From Chloroflexia bacterium SDU3-3 (lineage in GTDB: Bacteria; Chloroflexota; Chloroflexia; Chloroflexales; Roseiflexaceae): DNA of 64,000 nucleotides. The notes beneath the pieces were generated by a model. That model worked only from the letters and a program-made list of their open reading frames with translations. It was not told the DNA's origin and did not search any database. Below are positions 24,070 through 31,947 of the stretch, piece after piece (positions within the stretch are counted from its first letter, which is position 1; each line of letters opens with the position of its first letter). The stretch is from assembly GCA_009268125.1 (NCBI GenBank), contig WBOU01000018.1, positions 62,001-126,000 on the forward strand. Reading direction: 5' to 3'. A program made the translations under genes and the position numbers.

Positions 24070-25864
24070 GCTTTCCTACATTATTGCATCTGAATCTCTT
24101 CGTGATAATGAAGGCCAATGGAGTGCGTATGAGTCCAAAGGTAACTGTGTTATTTTGGCTGGGCCTGGTAGTGGTAAGACTAAGACATTGACAATTAAGA
24201 TGGCAAGAATGCTGGCTGAAGATATAAAGGCACCTCGAAGCATTGCATGTATTACTTATAACAACTACTGTGTCCGAGAATTGCAACGTAGGCTTTTAGA
24301 TCTTGGAGTCTATGATGGCGAGAGGGTCGTGATTTCTACACTCCATTCGTTCTGCCTACAACATATTGTTATTCCATATGCCAATATTTCGGGGTTCCCT
24401 ATCCCAGATATATTGAATGTAGCAACCACTGAAGAGCAAAATGAGTTTTGGGCGATAGCTGTAGCAAGGGTTTTCGGGTCTAGTGAGAACCCACGAGATT
24501 TGACGTTTAGACGCGATTTATATAGACACACGCATCTTGATAGAGATAAAGACCAATGGCATGCAGATGATGAGAATATTTCTAAGAGCATTGAATTGTA
24601 TGAACAAGGTTTATTGGATTCTGGCCTCATTGATTTCGATATGATGATTATTTTTGGTTTAATGCTCGTTGAGAAGTATGATTGGGTGCGTAAATGCTTA
24701 AAGGCGCGATTTCCTATTATAGTTGTTGATGAATACCAAGATTTGGGATTTGCACTTCATAGGATTGTATTATCTCTTTGTGTAAAGGCAGGGATACGAC
24801 TTGTTGCTGTAGGTGATCCAGACCAGTCTATATATGGCTTTACTGGAGCAGATCCATCTTTAGTGCAAGATCTGGCAGGAAAACCAGATATTGAGCGAAT
24901 ACAATTAAAACTAAATTATCGTTGTGGGTCGGCGATTATTCGTGCGTCAGAAATTGCTTTGGGAGAATATAGAGGATTCAGAGCTGGAACAGAAGAATCA
25001 GGTGTTTTGTATATTCATGAGAAGCCATCAGGCTTTGATGAACAAGCCAGTTTCATATGTAAAACCATTATTCCTGATGCTATTAAACGGCGGGAGGGAA
25101 GGAGATTTGGTGATATTGCTATTCTTTACCGAGATAAGTATCATGGTGATAAAATTTCTATGGCTGTGGAGAATGAAGGATGGGATTTTATTCGGATTGA
25201 TCAAGGTAATCCATATATACGAACACCTATTATCTTTTGGTTAGAGGATTGTGCGGCTTGGTGTGGTGGAGGCTGGGAGATTGGTAATCCACATCTTTCT
25301 GAATTGGTAAGAAAATGGCAAAACTTTAATTATACAGTTACTACTGATGCTGATCGACGTATTCTACGTCATAATTTGGTGAAATTTCTATATTCTCACC
25401 GAAATACGGATCAATATTTACGAGATTGGTTATCTGAATTTCGAGAAGCTTGTCTAGATTTTAGTCTTAATCGTGAGCCAAGACTTCGGGAGGAGGTTAT
25501 AGCTATATCAAAGTTGGCAGGTGTTTGTGATCTTGGTTCTCGTCTAGCCGGATTTACCGTATTGGCTTTTGGAGGGCAGCGGGGTACGGGCACTCATCTT
25601 AATCTAATGACACTTCATTCTGCTAAAGGTCTAGAGTTCGATGTAGTTATACTGCCGTTTCTTGAAGAAGGTATCTTGCCAAATTATCGTGCAAAAAAAG
25701 AAAAGCAAATGCAAGAAGAGCGTCGCCTTTTCTATGTTGGTCTTACTCGTGCTAGGCATGAAGTTCACCTTCTTTATTCTGGATGGTATTCGACACCATA
25801 TGGTAGGCATATTAATGGAGGCGAGTCTCGGTTTATCACCGAAGTGAGACACTTAATATCCTAG
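24062..25864 (+). CDS. gajB: UvrD/PcrA-like superfamily 1 helicase, GajB-like
   Basis: Helicase partner of the OLD nuclease. ATG 24062 follows TAGGAGGTGTCAAT inside the end of the upstream gene, so translation is coupled. The 600-residue protein has Walker A ILAGPGSGKTKT (33-40), motif Ia-like IACITYNNYC, motif II VVDEYQDL (223-227), motif III AVGDPDQSIYGFTGAD (about 250), the motif IV NYRCGSAI region, motif V LMTLHSAKGLEFDVVIL and motif VI RRLFYVGLTRAR. It is longer than the described ~500-residue GajB proteins, partly from extra 2B-like sequence (about 360-480). Base composition is AT-rich like the nuclease gene. Alternatives are a general repair helicase, but the overlap with the OLD gene argues for the defence pair. 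Confidence 0.85.
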   Translation: MNKLSYIIASESLRDNEGQWSAYESKGNCVILAGPGSGKTKTLTIKMARMLAEDIKAPRSIACITYNNYCVRELQRRLLDLGVYDGERVVISTLHSFCLQHIVIPYANISGFPIPDILNVATTEEQNEFWAIAVARVFGSSENPRDLTFRRDLYRHTHLDRDKDQWHADDENISKSIELYEQGLLDSGLIDFDMMIIFGLMLVEKYDWVRKCLKARFPIIVVDEYQDLGFALHRIVLSLCVKAGIRLVAVGDPDQSIYGFTGADPSLVQDLAGKPDIERIQLKLNYRCGSAIIRASEIALGEYRGFRAGTEESGVLYIHEKPSGFDEQASFICKTIIPDAIKRREGRRFGDIAILYRDKYHGDKISMAVENEGWDFIRIDQGNPYIRTPIIFWLEDCAAWCGGGWEIGNPHLSELVRKWQNFNYTVTTDADRRILRHNLVKFLYSHRNTDQYLRDWLSEFREACLDFSLNREPRLREEVIAISKLAGVCDLGSRLAGFTVLAFGGQRGTGTHLNLMTLHSAKGLEFDVVILPFLEEGILPNYRAKKEKQMQEERRLFYVGLTRARHEVHLLYSGWYSTPYGRHINGGESRFITEVRHLIS

Positions 25865-25867
25865 CCT

Positions 25868-25907
25868 AGCGACGGCCCGCGCACCCTTGGGTGCGCGGGC
25901 CGTCGCT
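25868..25907. terminator. Perfect 19-bp hairpin at the island's right edge
   Basis: Bases 25868-25886 and 25889-25907 are perfectly complementary with a two-base loop. The hairpin is GC-rich, unlike the island, begins four bases past the helicase stop and lies between convergent genes. No T tract on either strand. Confidence 0.7.
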
Positions 25908-25928
25908 GTGTGTCCTACCCCGCCAGCC

Positions 25929-26843
25929 TCACCACTGCGCGATGCGCGGGTAGCCCGCGTAGTCGCCCAGGGTGGCCACGCAGGCCGCGCCCACGTGTGC
26001 CCCCATGCGCAGCGCCTCCTCCAGGCCCCTGCCGCGCAGGCGGGCGGCCAGGAAGCCCGCGTTGAAGCCGTCGCCCGCGCCCACCGGGTCCACGGGGCTT
26101 TCGACAAACTCGGCGGGGGCCGCCACCTGCCGCCCGCCCTCGCTGGCGATCGCGCCGCGCTCGGAGAGCTTCAGCACCACCAGCCCCGCGCCGCACGCGT
26201 GGCTGGCCGCGATGCTCTCCTGCTCGTCGGTCGTCCCCAGCACCGCCGCCGCGTCCTCGTGGCCCAGCAGGATGATGTCGGCCAGCCGCATGATCGGCAG
26301 CAGCGCCTCGCGGGCCTGGGCGGGCGACCACAGCCGCGCGCGGTAGTTGGGGTCGAACGAGACCAGCGCGCCCGCCTGCTTGGCCAGCTGCGCCGCCCGC
26401 ACCACCGTCTCGGCGCACGCGCCGCCCAGCGCGGGGGTGATGCCGGTGAGGTGCAGCAGCCGTGCGCTGCTGAACATCTCGGGCGTCAGGTCGGCGGGGG
26501 CGAGCTGGCTGGCCGCCGAGCTTTTGCGGTAGTAGTAGACGCGGCGCTCGCCGTCGGGCAGCCACTCGCGGAAGAACACGCCGGTGGGCGCGGCGGGGTC
26601 GGTCAGCAGGTAGGCTGTGTCCACGCCCTCGCGCTCCAGGGTGCTGCGGATGCGCGCCCCGAACGGGTCGCCGCCCACCTTCGAGATAAAGCGGGCGCTC
26701 AGGCCCAGGCGGCAGAGCGCGATGGCCAGGTTCGACTCGGCCCCGCCGATGTCGATCTTCAGGGCGGCGGTGTCGTCGAGGCGCACGGGGTCGGGCGGGT
26801 AGAGGACGGCCATCGTCTCGCCGAGGGTGACAATCTCAGGCAT
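25929..26843 (-). CDS. PfkB-family sugar kinase (2-keto-3-deoxygluconate kinase-like)
   Basis: A 304-residue ribokinase-family kinase. It shows the N-terminal VTLGETMAVLYP, the family motif KIDIGGAESNLAIALCRLG (PfkB signature 1 region), RFISKVGGDPFGARI, and the C-terminal catalytic DPVGAGDGFNAGFLAARL with Asp as the base. The MAVLYP start, the FREW/YYYRKSSAAS substrate region and ATLGDYAGYP end resemble KdgK, which phosphorylates 2-keto-3-deoxygluconate in uronate or Entner-Doudoroff metabolism. Ribokinase or fructokinase activity cannot be excluded. No sugar-acid catabolic gene is adjacent. uvrC lies upstream on this strand, with about 65 bases between. Confidence 0.82.
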   Translation of the reverse strand: MPEIVTLGETMAVLYPPDPVRLDDTAALKIDIGGAESNLAIALCRLGLSARFISKVGGDPFGARIRSTLEREGVDTAYLLTDPAAPTGVFFREWLPDGERRVYYYRKSSAASQLAPADLTPEMFSSARLLHLTGITPALGGACAETVVRAAQLAKQAGALVSFDPNYRARLWSPAQAREALLPIMRLADIILLGHEDAAAVLGTTDEQESIAASHACGAGLVVLKLSERGAIASEGGRQVAAPAEFVESPVDPVGAGDGFNAGFLAARLRGRGLEEALRMGAHVGAACVATLGDYAGYPRIAQW

Positions 26844-26909
26844 GGGGTGCCTCCGTTGGCATGCAGCAGAGCTGCTGAAAGATCGCTGTGCTGGCTATCA
26901 TACCGTATT

Positions 26910-28949
26910 TCAGAGCAGCGATTTCAGCTCCTCGGCGGCCTTCTTGGTCATGCCCGGCGTCGCGGCCAGCTCCTCCACGGTGGCGTTGCGGATACCATCC
27001 AGCGACCCGAAGCGCTTGAGCAGCTCGCGCTTGCGGCGCGGGCCGATCCCCGGGATCTCGTCCAGCGTCGAGCGGATGGCCGACTTGCTGCGCAGCGAGC
27101 GGTGGTAGTCTTTGGCGAAGCGGTCGGTCTCCTCGTCGATCTGGCGCACCAGCCGCAGCGCCGGGCTGTCGCGGTCGAGCACGATCAGCTCGGCGGCCCC
27201 CGGCAGCAGCAGGTCGAAGCGGTCGCGGTTCGGCCCCTTCACCACGCCCACGGTGGGGATGTGGGCGAACCCCAGGTCGCGCAGCACATCCATGGCCCCG
27301 CCCAGCTGGCCCACGCCGCCGTCGATCAGGATGAGGTCGGGCAGCTCGGCCCAGGTCTCGTCGCTGGCGCGCTGGGGCTGGAGCTTGCCCTCCTCGATGG
27401 TGGCGGTGTCGTCGGCTAGGGCGGCGGCTTCGTCCTCGGCGCGCTGGGCCGGGCTGGCCGCGTCGGCGGCGACGGGCGGCTGGCTGGCGCTCATGGGCGC
27501 GAAGTCGGCGGCTGGCTCGCCGCTGGCGTCGGCGGCGCGTTTCAGGCGTCGGCGCAGCACCTCTTGGATCGATGCCACGTCGTTTGGCCCCTGCACCGTC
27601 TTGATCTTGAACTTGCGGTAGCGGCTCTTCTTCGGCTCGCCGTGCTCGAACACCACCATCGCGCCCACGGCGTTGGTGCCCTGCGTGTTCGAGATGTCGT
27701 AGCACTCGATCCGCACCGGCATGGCGGGCAGGCCCAGGATGTCGCGCAGCTCGGCCAGGCTGGCCACCGCCCGCTGCTCGGAGTTCATCCACTGCAGGCG
27801 CAGCTCATCGAGCTTCTGGCGGGCGTTCTGCTCGGCCAGCTCGATCAGCTGGCGCTTGTCGCCGCGCCGTGGCACGGCCAGCTCCACGCGGTGGCCGCTC
27901 TTCTGCTGGAGCCACTGCGCGATGATCACCGGCTCCTCCACGTGGTCGGCCAGCAGGATGTTGGGCGGCACCTCGGCGGCGTTGTCGTAGAACTGGGTGA
28001 GGAACTGGCCCAGCAGCTGCTGGTCGTCCTCGTCCTCGGTGTTCTGCAGCGCGAACGGCTCGGAGCCGATCAGCTTGCCGCCGCGAATGTAGAAGACCTG
28101 CACCACCGCCGAGCCATCCTCGCGGGCGAAGGCGATCACGTCCTGGTCGGTGTCCACCGTGCGCAGCACCTGCTGGCGCTCGGAGAGCTTCTCGATGTCG
28201 CGGATCTGGTCGCGCACGTAGGCGGCCCGCTCGAACTCCATGTTCTCGGCGGCCTGCTCCATGCGCCTGCGCAGGTCGCGCACGATCTGCTCAGATTTGC
28301 CCTCAAGGAAGCGGCAGACCGACTCGATGGTGCTGCGGTAGTCGTCTTTTGAGACCAGCTCGGGCACGCACGGCCCCAGGCAGCGGTGGATGTCGTAGTA
28401 CATGCAGGGCTTGCCCAGCTTGCGGTGGCGGGAGAACTTGTCGTCCTTACAGTCGTAGGGCGGGCGGAAGGCGAACAGCTGGTTGAGCTGCTTGAGCAGC
28501 CGCCGCGCCGCGCCCGCGTTGGCGTAGGGGCCGAAGTAGCGCGCGCCATCGTTCAGCACGGTGCGGGTGGTGAACACGCGCGGCCACGGCTCGTGCAGCG
28601 TCACCTTGATATAGGGGTAGGTCTTGTCATCCTTCAGCAGGATGTTGTACTTGGGGCGGTGCTGCTTGATCAGGTTCATCTCCAGCAGCAGCGCCTCTAG
28701 CTCGCTGCTGGTGAGGATGATCTCGAAGTCGGCGATCTGCGCCACCATCCGCCGCGTCTTGCCGCTCAGGCCGCGCTGCGAGCCGAGGTACGAGCGCATG
28801 CGGTCGCGCAGCACCTTGGATTTGCCCACGTAGATGATCGTGCCCTGGGCGTTCTTCCACAGGTAGACGCCGGGCGAGACCGGCACGTGGCGCATGCGCT
28901 CCTCGAACAGCTCGGGGTTGGCCACCGATGTATACTGAAGATTTGACAT
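26910..28949 (-). CDS. uvrC: Excinuclease ABC subunit C
   Basis: Dual-incision nuclease of nucleotide excision repair. I start at ATG 28949 (MSNLQYTSVANPELF); a longer frame to 29015 lacks a ribosome site. Domains in order are GIY-YIG nuclease (SPGVYLWKNAQGTIIYVGKSK, about 25-105), a Cys-rich patch (CMYYDIHRCLGPCV), a UVR motif (AENMEFERAAYVRDQI), the RNase H-like 3' incision domain (IECYDISNTQGTNAVGAMVVFE, LILIDGGVGQLG) and two C-terminal helix-hairpin-helix motifs ending LKSLL. Unusual is a ~60-residue Ala/Pro/Asp-rich insertion (about 495-555) inside the RNase H-like half, which is absent from standard UvrC and looks disordered. All catalytic motifs are kept. Confidence 0.95.
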   Translation of the reverse strand: MSNLQYTSVANPELFEERMRHVPVSPGVYLWKNAQGTIIYVGKSKVLRDRMRSYLGSQRGLSGKTRRMVAQIADFEIILTSSELEALLLEMNLIKQHRPKYNILLKDDKTYPYIKVTLHEPWPRVFTTRTVLNDGARYFGPYANAGAARRLLKQLNQLFAFRPPYDCKDDKFSRHRKLGKPCMYYDIHRCLGPCVPELVSKDDYRSTIESVCRFLEGKSEQIVRDLRRRMEQAAENMEFERAAYVRDQIRDIEKLSERQQVLRTVDTDQDVIAFAREDGSAVVQVFYIRGGKLIGSEPFALQNTEDEDDQQLLGQFLTQFYDNAAEVPPNILLADHVEEPVIIAQWLQQKSGHRVELAVPRRGDKRQLIELAEQNARQKLDELRLQWMNSEQRAVASLAELRDILGLPAMPVRIECYDISNTQGTNAVGAMVVFEHGEPKKSRYRKFKIKTVQGPNDVASIQEVLRRRLKRAADASGEPAADFAPMSASQPPVAADAASPAQRAEDEAAALADDTATIEEGKLQPQRASDETWAELPDLILIDGGVGQLGGAMDVLRDLGFAHIPTVGVVKGPNRDRFDLLLPGAAELIVLDRDSPALRLVRQIDEETDRFAKDYHRSLRSKSAIRSTLDEIPGIGPRRKRELLKRFGSLDGIRNATVEELAATPGMTKKAAEELKSLL

Positions 28950-29158
28950 AAGTATGTGTTTCTTTGGTGAATTAGAACAAGTGTAGTATACCGTATCTTG
29001 CGGCTTTCTGGCCAAATGGGCAAGCTGGCGAGGGGACGAATACCACGAAGGCGCGAAGGCGGAAAAAGAACCGATTCACCACCAAGATGCCAAGACACCA
29101 AGCAATATGGCGTACTAGACCATACACTGCACCTTATTGCCACTCCACCATACCCACT

Positions 29159-29335
29159 CATCCCATGCGGCGAAGGTGCCGCTCGTGTTTTGCTGGCCAT
29201 ATGCACGAACGTTTGCCGCTAGCCTGCCGCATGGGAACGCCTGAAATTGGCGTCCAGGGGCCACTCCCCTGGCGGGGTTCCAAGGGCGCGGAGCCCTTGG
29301 TGCCGCCCGCACAGGGCACCCACCCACCAAAAGCG
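29159..29335 (-). repeat. Dispersed ~180-bp intergenic repeat, copy B
   Basis: Inverted homologue of 11447-11625. Shared blocks include GCTGGCCATATGCACGAA, CCCATGCGGCGAAGGTG and GGGGTTCCAAGG (plus-strand reading). It contains no reading frame of note. Confidence 0.65.
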
Positions 29336-29532
29336 CGCCACTATCTTGATCGTAGCAGCACAGTCGCCCCGACACAGAAAAGCCGAAAAAGAGACACCCT
29401 ATGAGTGAGCTGGCCCCGATGCGCCGCCCGCGCAGCGTACCCACCCATCATCCAAGCACTACTCCCATCATCGAGGCCGCAACCGGTCGGCCCGACCTGC
29501 AAGATCGCGTTCCAATGCGTAATATTACTATA

Positions 29533-29561
29533 TTGACAAAGTTGATTAAGTAAGTTATGAT
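29533..29561 (+). promoter_or_regulatory. Near-consensus sigma-70 promoter
   Basis: TTGACA (29533-29538), a 17-base spacer and TATGAT (29556-29561). Transcription would start near 29568, about 365 bases before the permease gene. It therefore drives either a long leader or a small RNA possibly ending at ACGGCA/TGCCGT plus TTTTT (29699-29737). Confidence 0.6.
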
Positions 29562-29933
29562 TGTTTTCGCAGCAAACCATACTAACAATAGAGAACCACG
29601 GCCAGGGTGATGGATATGAGGTATATCTCCATATTTTGTAGCGCTTCAGCTACCAATTAGCAGCGATACCAGCATCAGCCCCATGAGTATGCGGCCTTAC
29701 GGCATGGGTGCATAGGCCGAGCCTTGCCGTGCTTTTTCGGCGGGAAATGCGGCAATTAGGCGCATAGGTAGGTGATCGCAACCAGCGCTATTAAGTCGCT
29801 ATTGGGGATTGAAAATAGCTCAATCATTCATTCATAGGTGAGATTCTGCTGTTTAGTGCTGATAGATGATACAGATCGTCCTCATGTTCTCAGCGGCACG
29901 TGATCAGTGCTTGTTCCGACCAAAGAGAGGGCT

Positions 29934-30893
29934 ATGGGAAGATACCTTATCCAGCGGGTGCTCTCGATCATCCCCACACTCCTCGCGATGACGCTGATAA
30001 CCTTTGCGGTGATGCACGCCATTCCCGGCAGCCCCTTCGACCCATCCACACGCGGCGGCAACGACCTCCCGCCCGAGGTGATCGCCCGCATCGAGGCCAG
30101 CTATGGGCTTGACCGCCCGCTGCCCCTGCAGTACCTGAGCTTTATCGGCGGCGCGCTGCGCGGCGACTTCGGCTACTCGTTCGCCAGCCGCTCGCGCACG
30201 GTGGCCGAGCTGCTGGGCGAGACCTTCCCGATCTCGCTGCACCTAGGCCTGATGGCCTTCGCGCTGGCGCTGGCGCTGGGCATCCCGCTGGGCATTCTGG
30301 CCGCCGCGCGCCAGGGCGGCATGGTCGACCACCTAGTGCGCCTGCTGACCATGCTGGGCATCGCCATGCCCAGCTTTGTGATCAGCGTGCTGCTCATCCT
30401 GCTGTTCGCGCTGGTGCTGCGGGTGTTGCCCGCCGCCAGTGTGCACTGGGAAGACCCGCGTGCCTGGCTGCTGCCCACGGCCTCGCTGGCGCTGGGGCCG
30501 CTGGCGATCTTCGCGCGCTACACCCGCGCCGCCATGCTCGACGAGCTTTCCAGCGACTATGTGCGCACCGCCCGCGCCAAGGGCCTGCGCGAGTCCTCCA
30601 TCCTCTACGGCCATGTGCTGAAGGCCGCGCTGATGCCGGTGATCACGGTTGCCGGGCCGATCTTCGCCTCGATCGCCACCGGCTCGTTTCTGGTGGAGAC
30701 GATCTTCAGCGTGCCGGGCATGGGCCGCTTCTTCGTCAGCAGCATCTTCGCAAAAGACTACCCCGTGATCATGGCGCTGGTGCTGATCTACGGCATGTTC
30801 CTGGCCTTTTCAAATCTGGTGGTGGATGCGCTCTACACCGTAGCTGACCCGCGTGCGCAGGGGGCGATCTTCTCGGCCAAGGGAGGGGCGTGA
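29934..30893 (+). CDS. Oligopeptide ABC transporter permease, DppB/OppB-like
   Basis: A 319-residue inner-membrane permease. ATG 29934 (MGRYLIQRVLSIIPTLLAMT) follows AGAGAGG. The N-terminal helix with GRYLIQRV is the DppB/OppB family hallmark. HAIPGSPFD and DRPLPLQYL-FIGGALRGDFGYSF match the extracytoplasmic region after it. The EAA loop ELSSDYVRTARAKGLRESSILYGHVLKAAL would contact the ATPase. It is the first of three genes (permease, permease, binding protein). The stop TGA overlaps the next start by one base. No ATP-binding subunit is encoded here, so it must use ATPases from elsewhere. Confidence 0.93.
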   Translation: MGRYLIQRVLSIIPTLLAMTLITFAVMHAIPGSPFDPSTRGGNDLPPEVIARIEASYGLDRPLPLQYLSFIGGALRGDFGYSFASRSRTVAELLGETFPISLHLGLMAFALALALGIPLGILAAARQGGMVDHLVRLLTMLGIAMPSFVISVLLILLFALVLRVLPAASVHWEDPRAWLLPTASLALGPLAIFARYTRAAMLDELSSDYVRTARAKGLRESSILYGHVLKAALMPVITVAGPIFASIATGSFLVETIFSVPGMGRFFVSSIFAKDYPVIMALVLIYGMFLAFSNLVVDALYTVADPRAQGAIFSAKGGA

Positions 30894-31813
30894 TGAGCAT
30901 CGAGCATAAGCTTTCGCGCGCGGTGCCGCTTGCGCCGCCTGTAGCGCAGCAGCCTGTGCGGCGGCGCGCGCCGCGCACCTTCTGGGGCGATGTGGCGCGG
31001 CGCTTCTGGGCGCGCAAGCCTGCGGTGGCCGGGGCGGCGTTTGTGCTGCTGGCCCTGGCGCTGGCCGCGCTCGCGCCGCTGGTGGCCCCGCGCGGGTACG
31101 CTGCGCAGGACTACGAGCACCTGCGCAGCTTCCCCAGCGCGCTGTACTGGCTGGGCACCGACACGGCGGGCCGCGACCTGTGGGCCAGGATCGTGTACGG
31201 GGCGCGGGTCTCGCTGCTGGTGGGGCTGGTGGTGCAGGCGGTGGCGGTGCTGGTGGGCGTGCCGCTGGGCCTGATCGCCGGGTTCTGCGGCGGGCGCGTG
31301 GATGCGCTGATCATGCGCGTGGTCGATACCTTCTACGCCTTCCCAAGCCTGCTGTTCGCCATCCTGATGATGAGCTGGCTCGGCTCGGGCCTGCAGAATG
31401 TGGTGATCGCGCTCAGCCTGACCAGCTGGCTGACGATCTGCCGCCTGGTGCGCGCCCAGACGCTCAGCATCCGCGAGCGTGAGTTTGTGACGGCGGCCCA
31501 CGCGGTGGGCGTGCCGGTGGGCCGCATCCTGTGGGCGCATATTTTCCCAAGCACCTTCTCGGCCATCATTACCTCGGTGACGTTTGGCATCCCGCAGGCC
31601 ATCCTGGCCGAGGCGACGCTGAGCTTCATCGGCATCGGCATCAACCCGCCCATGCCCAGCTGGGGCCAGATGGTGAGCGACAACATCCTGTACATCCGCT
31701 CGGCGTGGCACCTGGCGGTATTCCCCGCCGCGGCGCTGGGCCTGACCATGCTGGCCTTCACCGCTCTGGGCGACGGCCTGCGCGACGCCTTCGACCCCCG
31801 CGATAGGAACTAG
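30893..31813 (+). CDS. Oligopeptide ABC transporter permease, DppC/OppC-like
   Basis: Second permease, 306 residues. ATG 30893 overlaps the previous stop (TGATG) and has GGGAGGGGCG upstream; a GTG one codon earlier is possible. The OppC N-terminal domain (FWGDVARRFWARKPAVAGAAFVLL) is followed by HLRSFPSALYWLGTDTAGRDLWARIVYGARVSLLVG, the strongly conserved LGTDxxGRDxxSRxxxGxRxSL motif. The EAA loop reads REFVTAAHAVGVPVGRILWAHIFP. Five or six membrane helices are visible. It should form the heterodimeric channel with the upstream permease. Confidence 0.93.
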   Translation: MSIEHKLSRAVPLAPPVAQQPVRRRAPRTFWGDVARRFWARKPAVAGAAFVLLALALAALAPLVAPRGYAAQDYEHLRSFPSALYWLGTDTAGRDLWARIVYGARVSLLVGLVVQAVAVLVGVPLGLIAGFCGGRVDALIMRVVDTFYAFPSLLFAILMMSWLGSGLQNVVIALSLTSWLTICRLVRAQTLSIREREFVTAAHAVGVPVGRILWAHIFPSTFSAIITSVTFGIPQAILAEATLSFIGIGINPPMPSWGQMVSDNILYIRSAWHLAVFPAAALGLTMLAFTALGDGLRDAFDPRDRN

Positions 31814-31947
31814 CATCGCACCGCAGGCCAGCGCCCCGCGCTGTGGGCTGGCCTCTTCCCCTGGCGGACATGAAGGGCGCACCACGCATGTGCGCCTGGC
31901 CGCCGCATTGCCTGGATTCGCCCCACATAGGTTAGGAGAGACAGCAC

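Larger units (their letters stand above)
28950..29933. other. Long gene-free spacer with repeats and a strong promoter
   Basis: About 980 bases with no believable gene. It holds octamer repeats (29042-29061 CCACGAAGG-type, 29079-29103 CACCAAGA-type), a second copy of the 180-bp dispersed repeat (29159-29335), and an AT-rich second half starting near 29510 with a near-consensus promoter at 29533-29561. A weak hairpin with T run lies at 29699-29737. Confidence 0.6.

Noticed and set aside
22252..25864. Prophage or transposon carrying the nuclease-helicase pair
   Set aside because: No integrase, transposase, terminal repeats or phage structural genes are visible; only the AT-rich composition suggests transfer.
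25887..27419. Long plus-strand open frame opposite the sugar kinase and uvrC
   Set aside because: Antisense shadow caused by high GC; both minus-strand genes have full family motifs.
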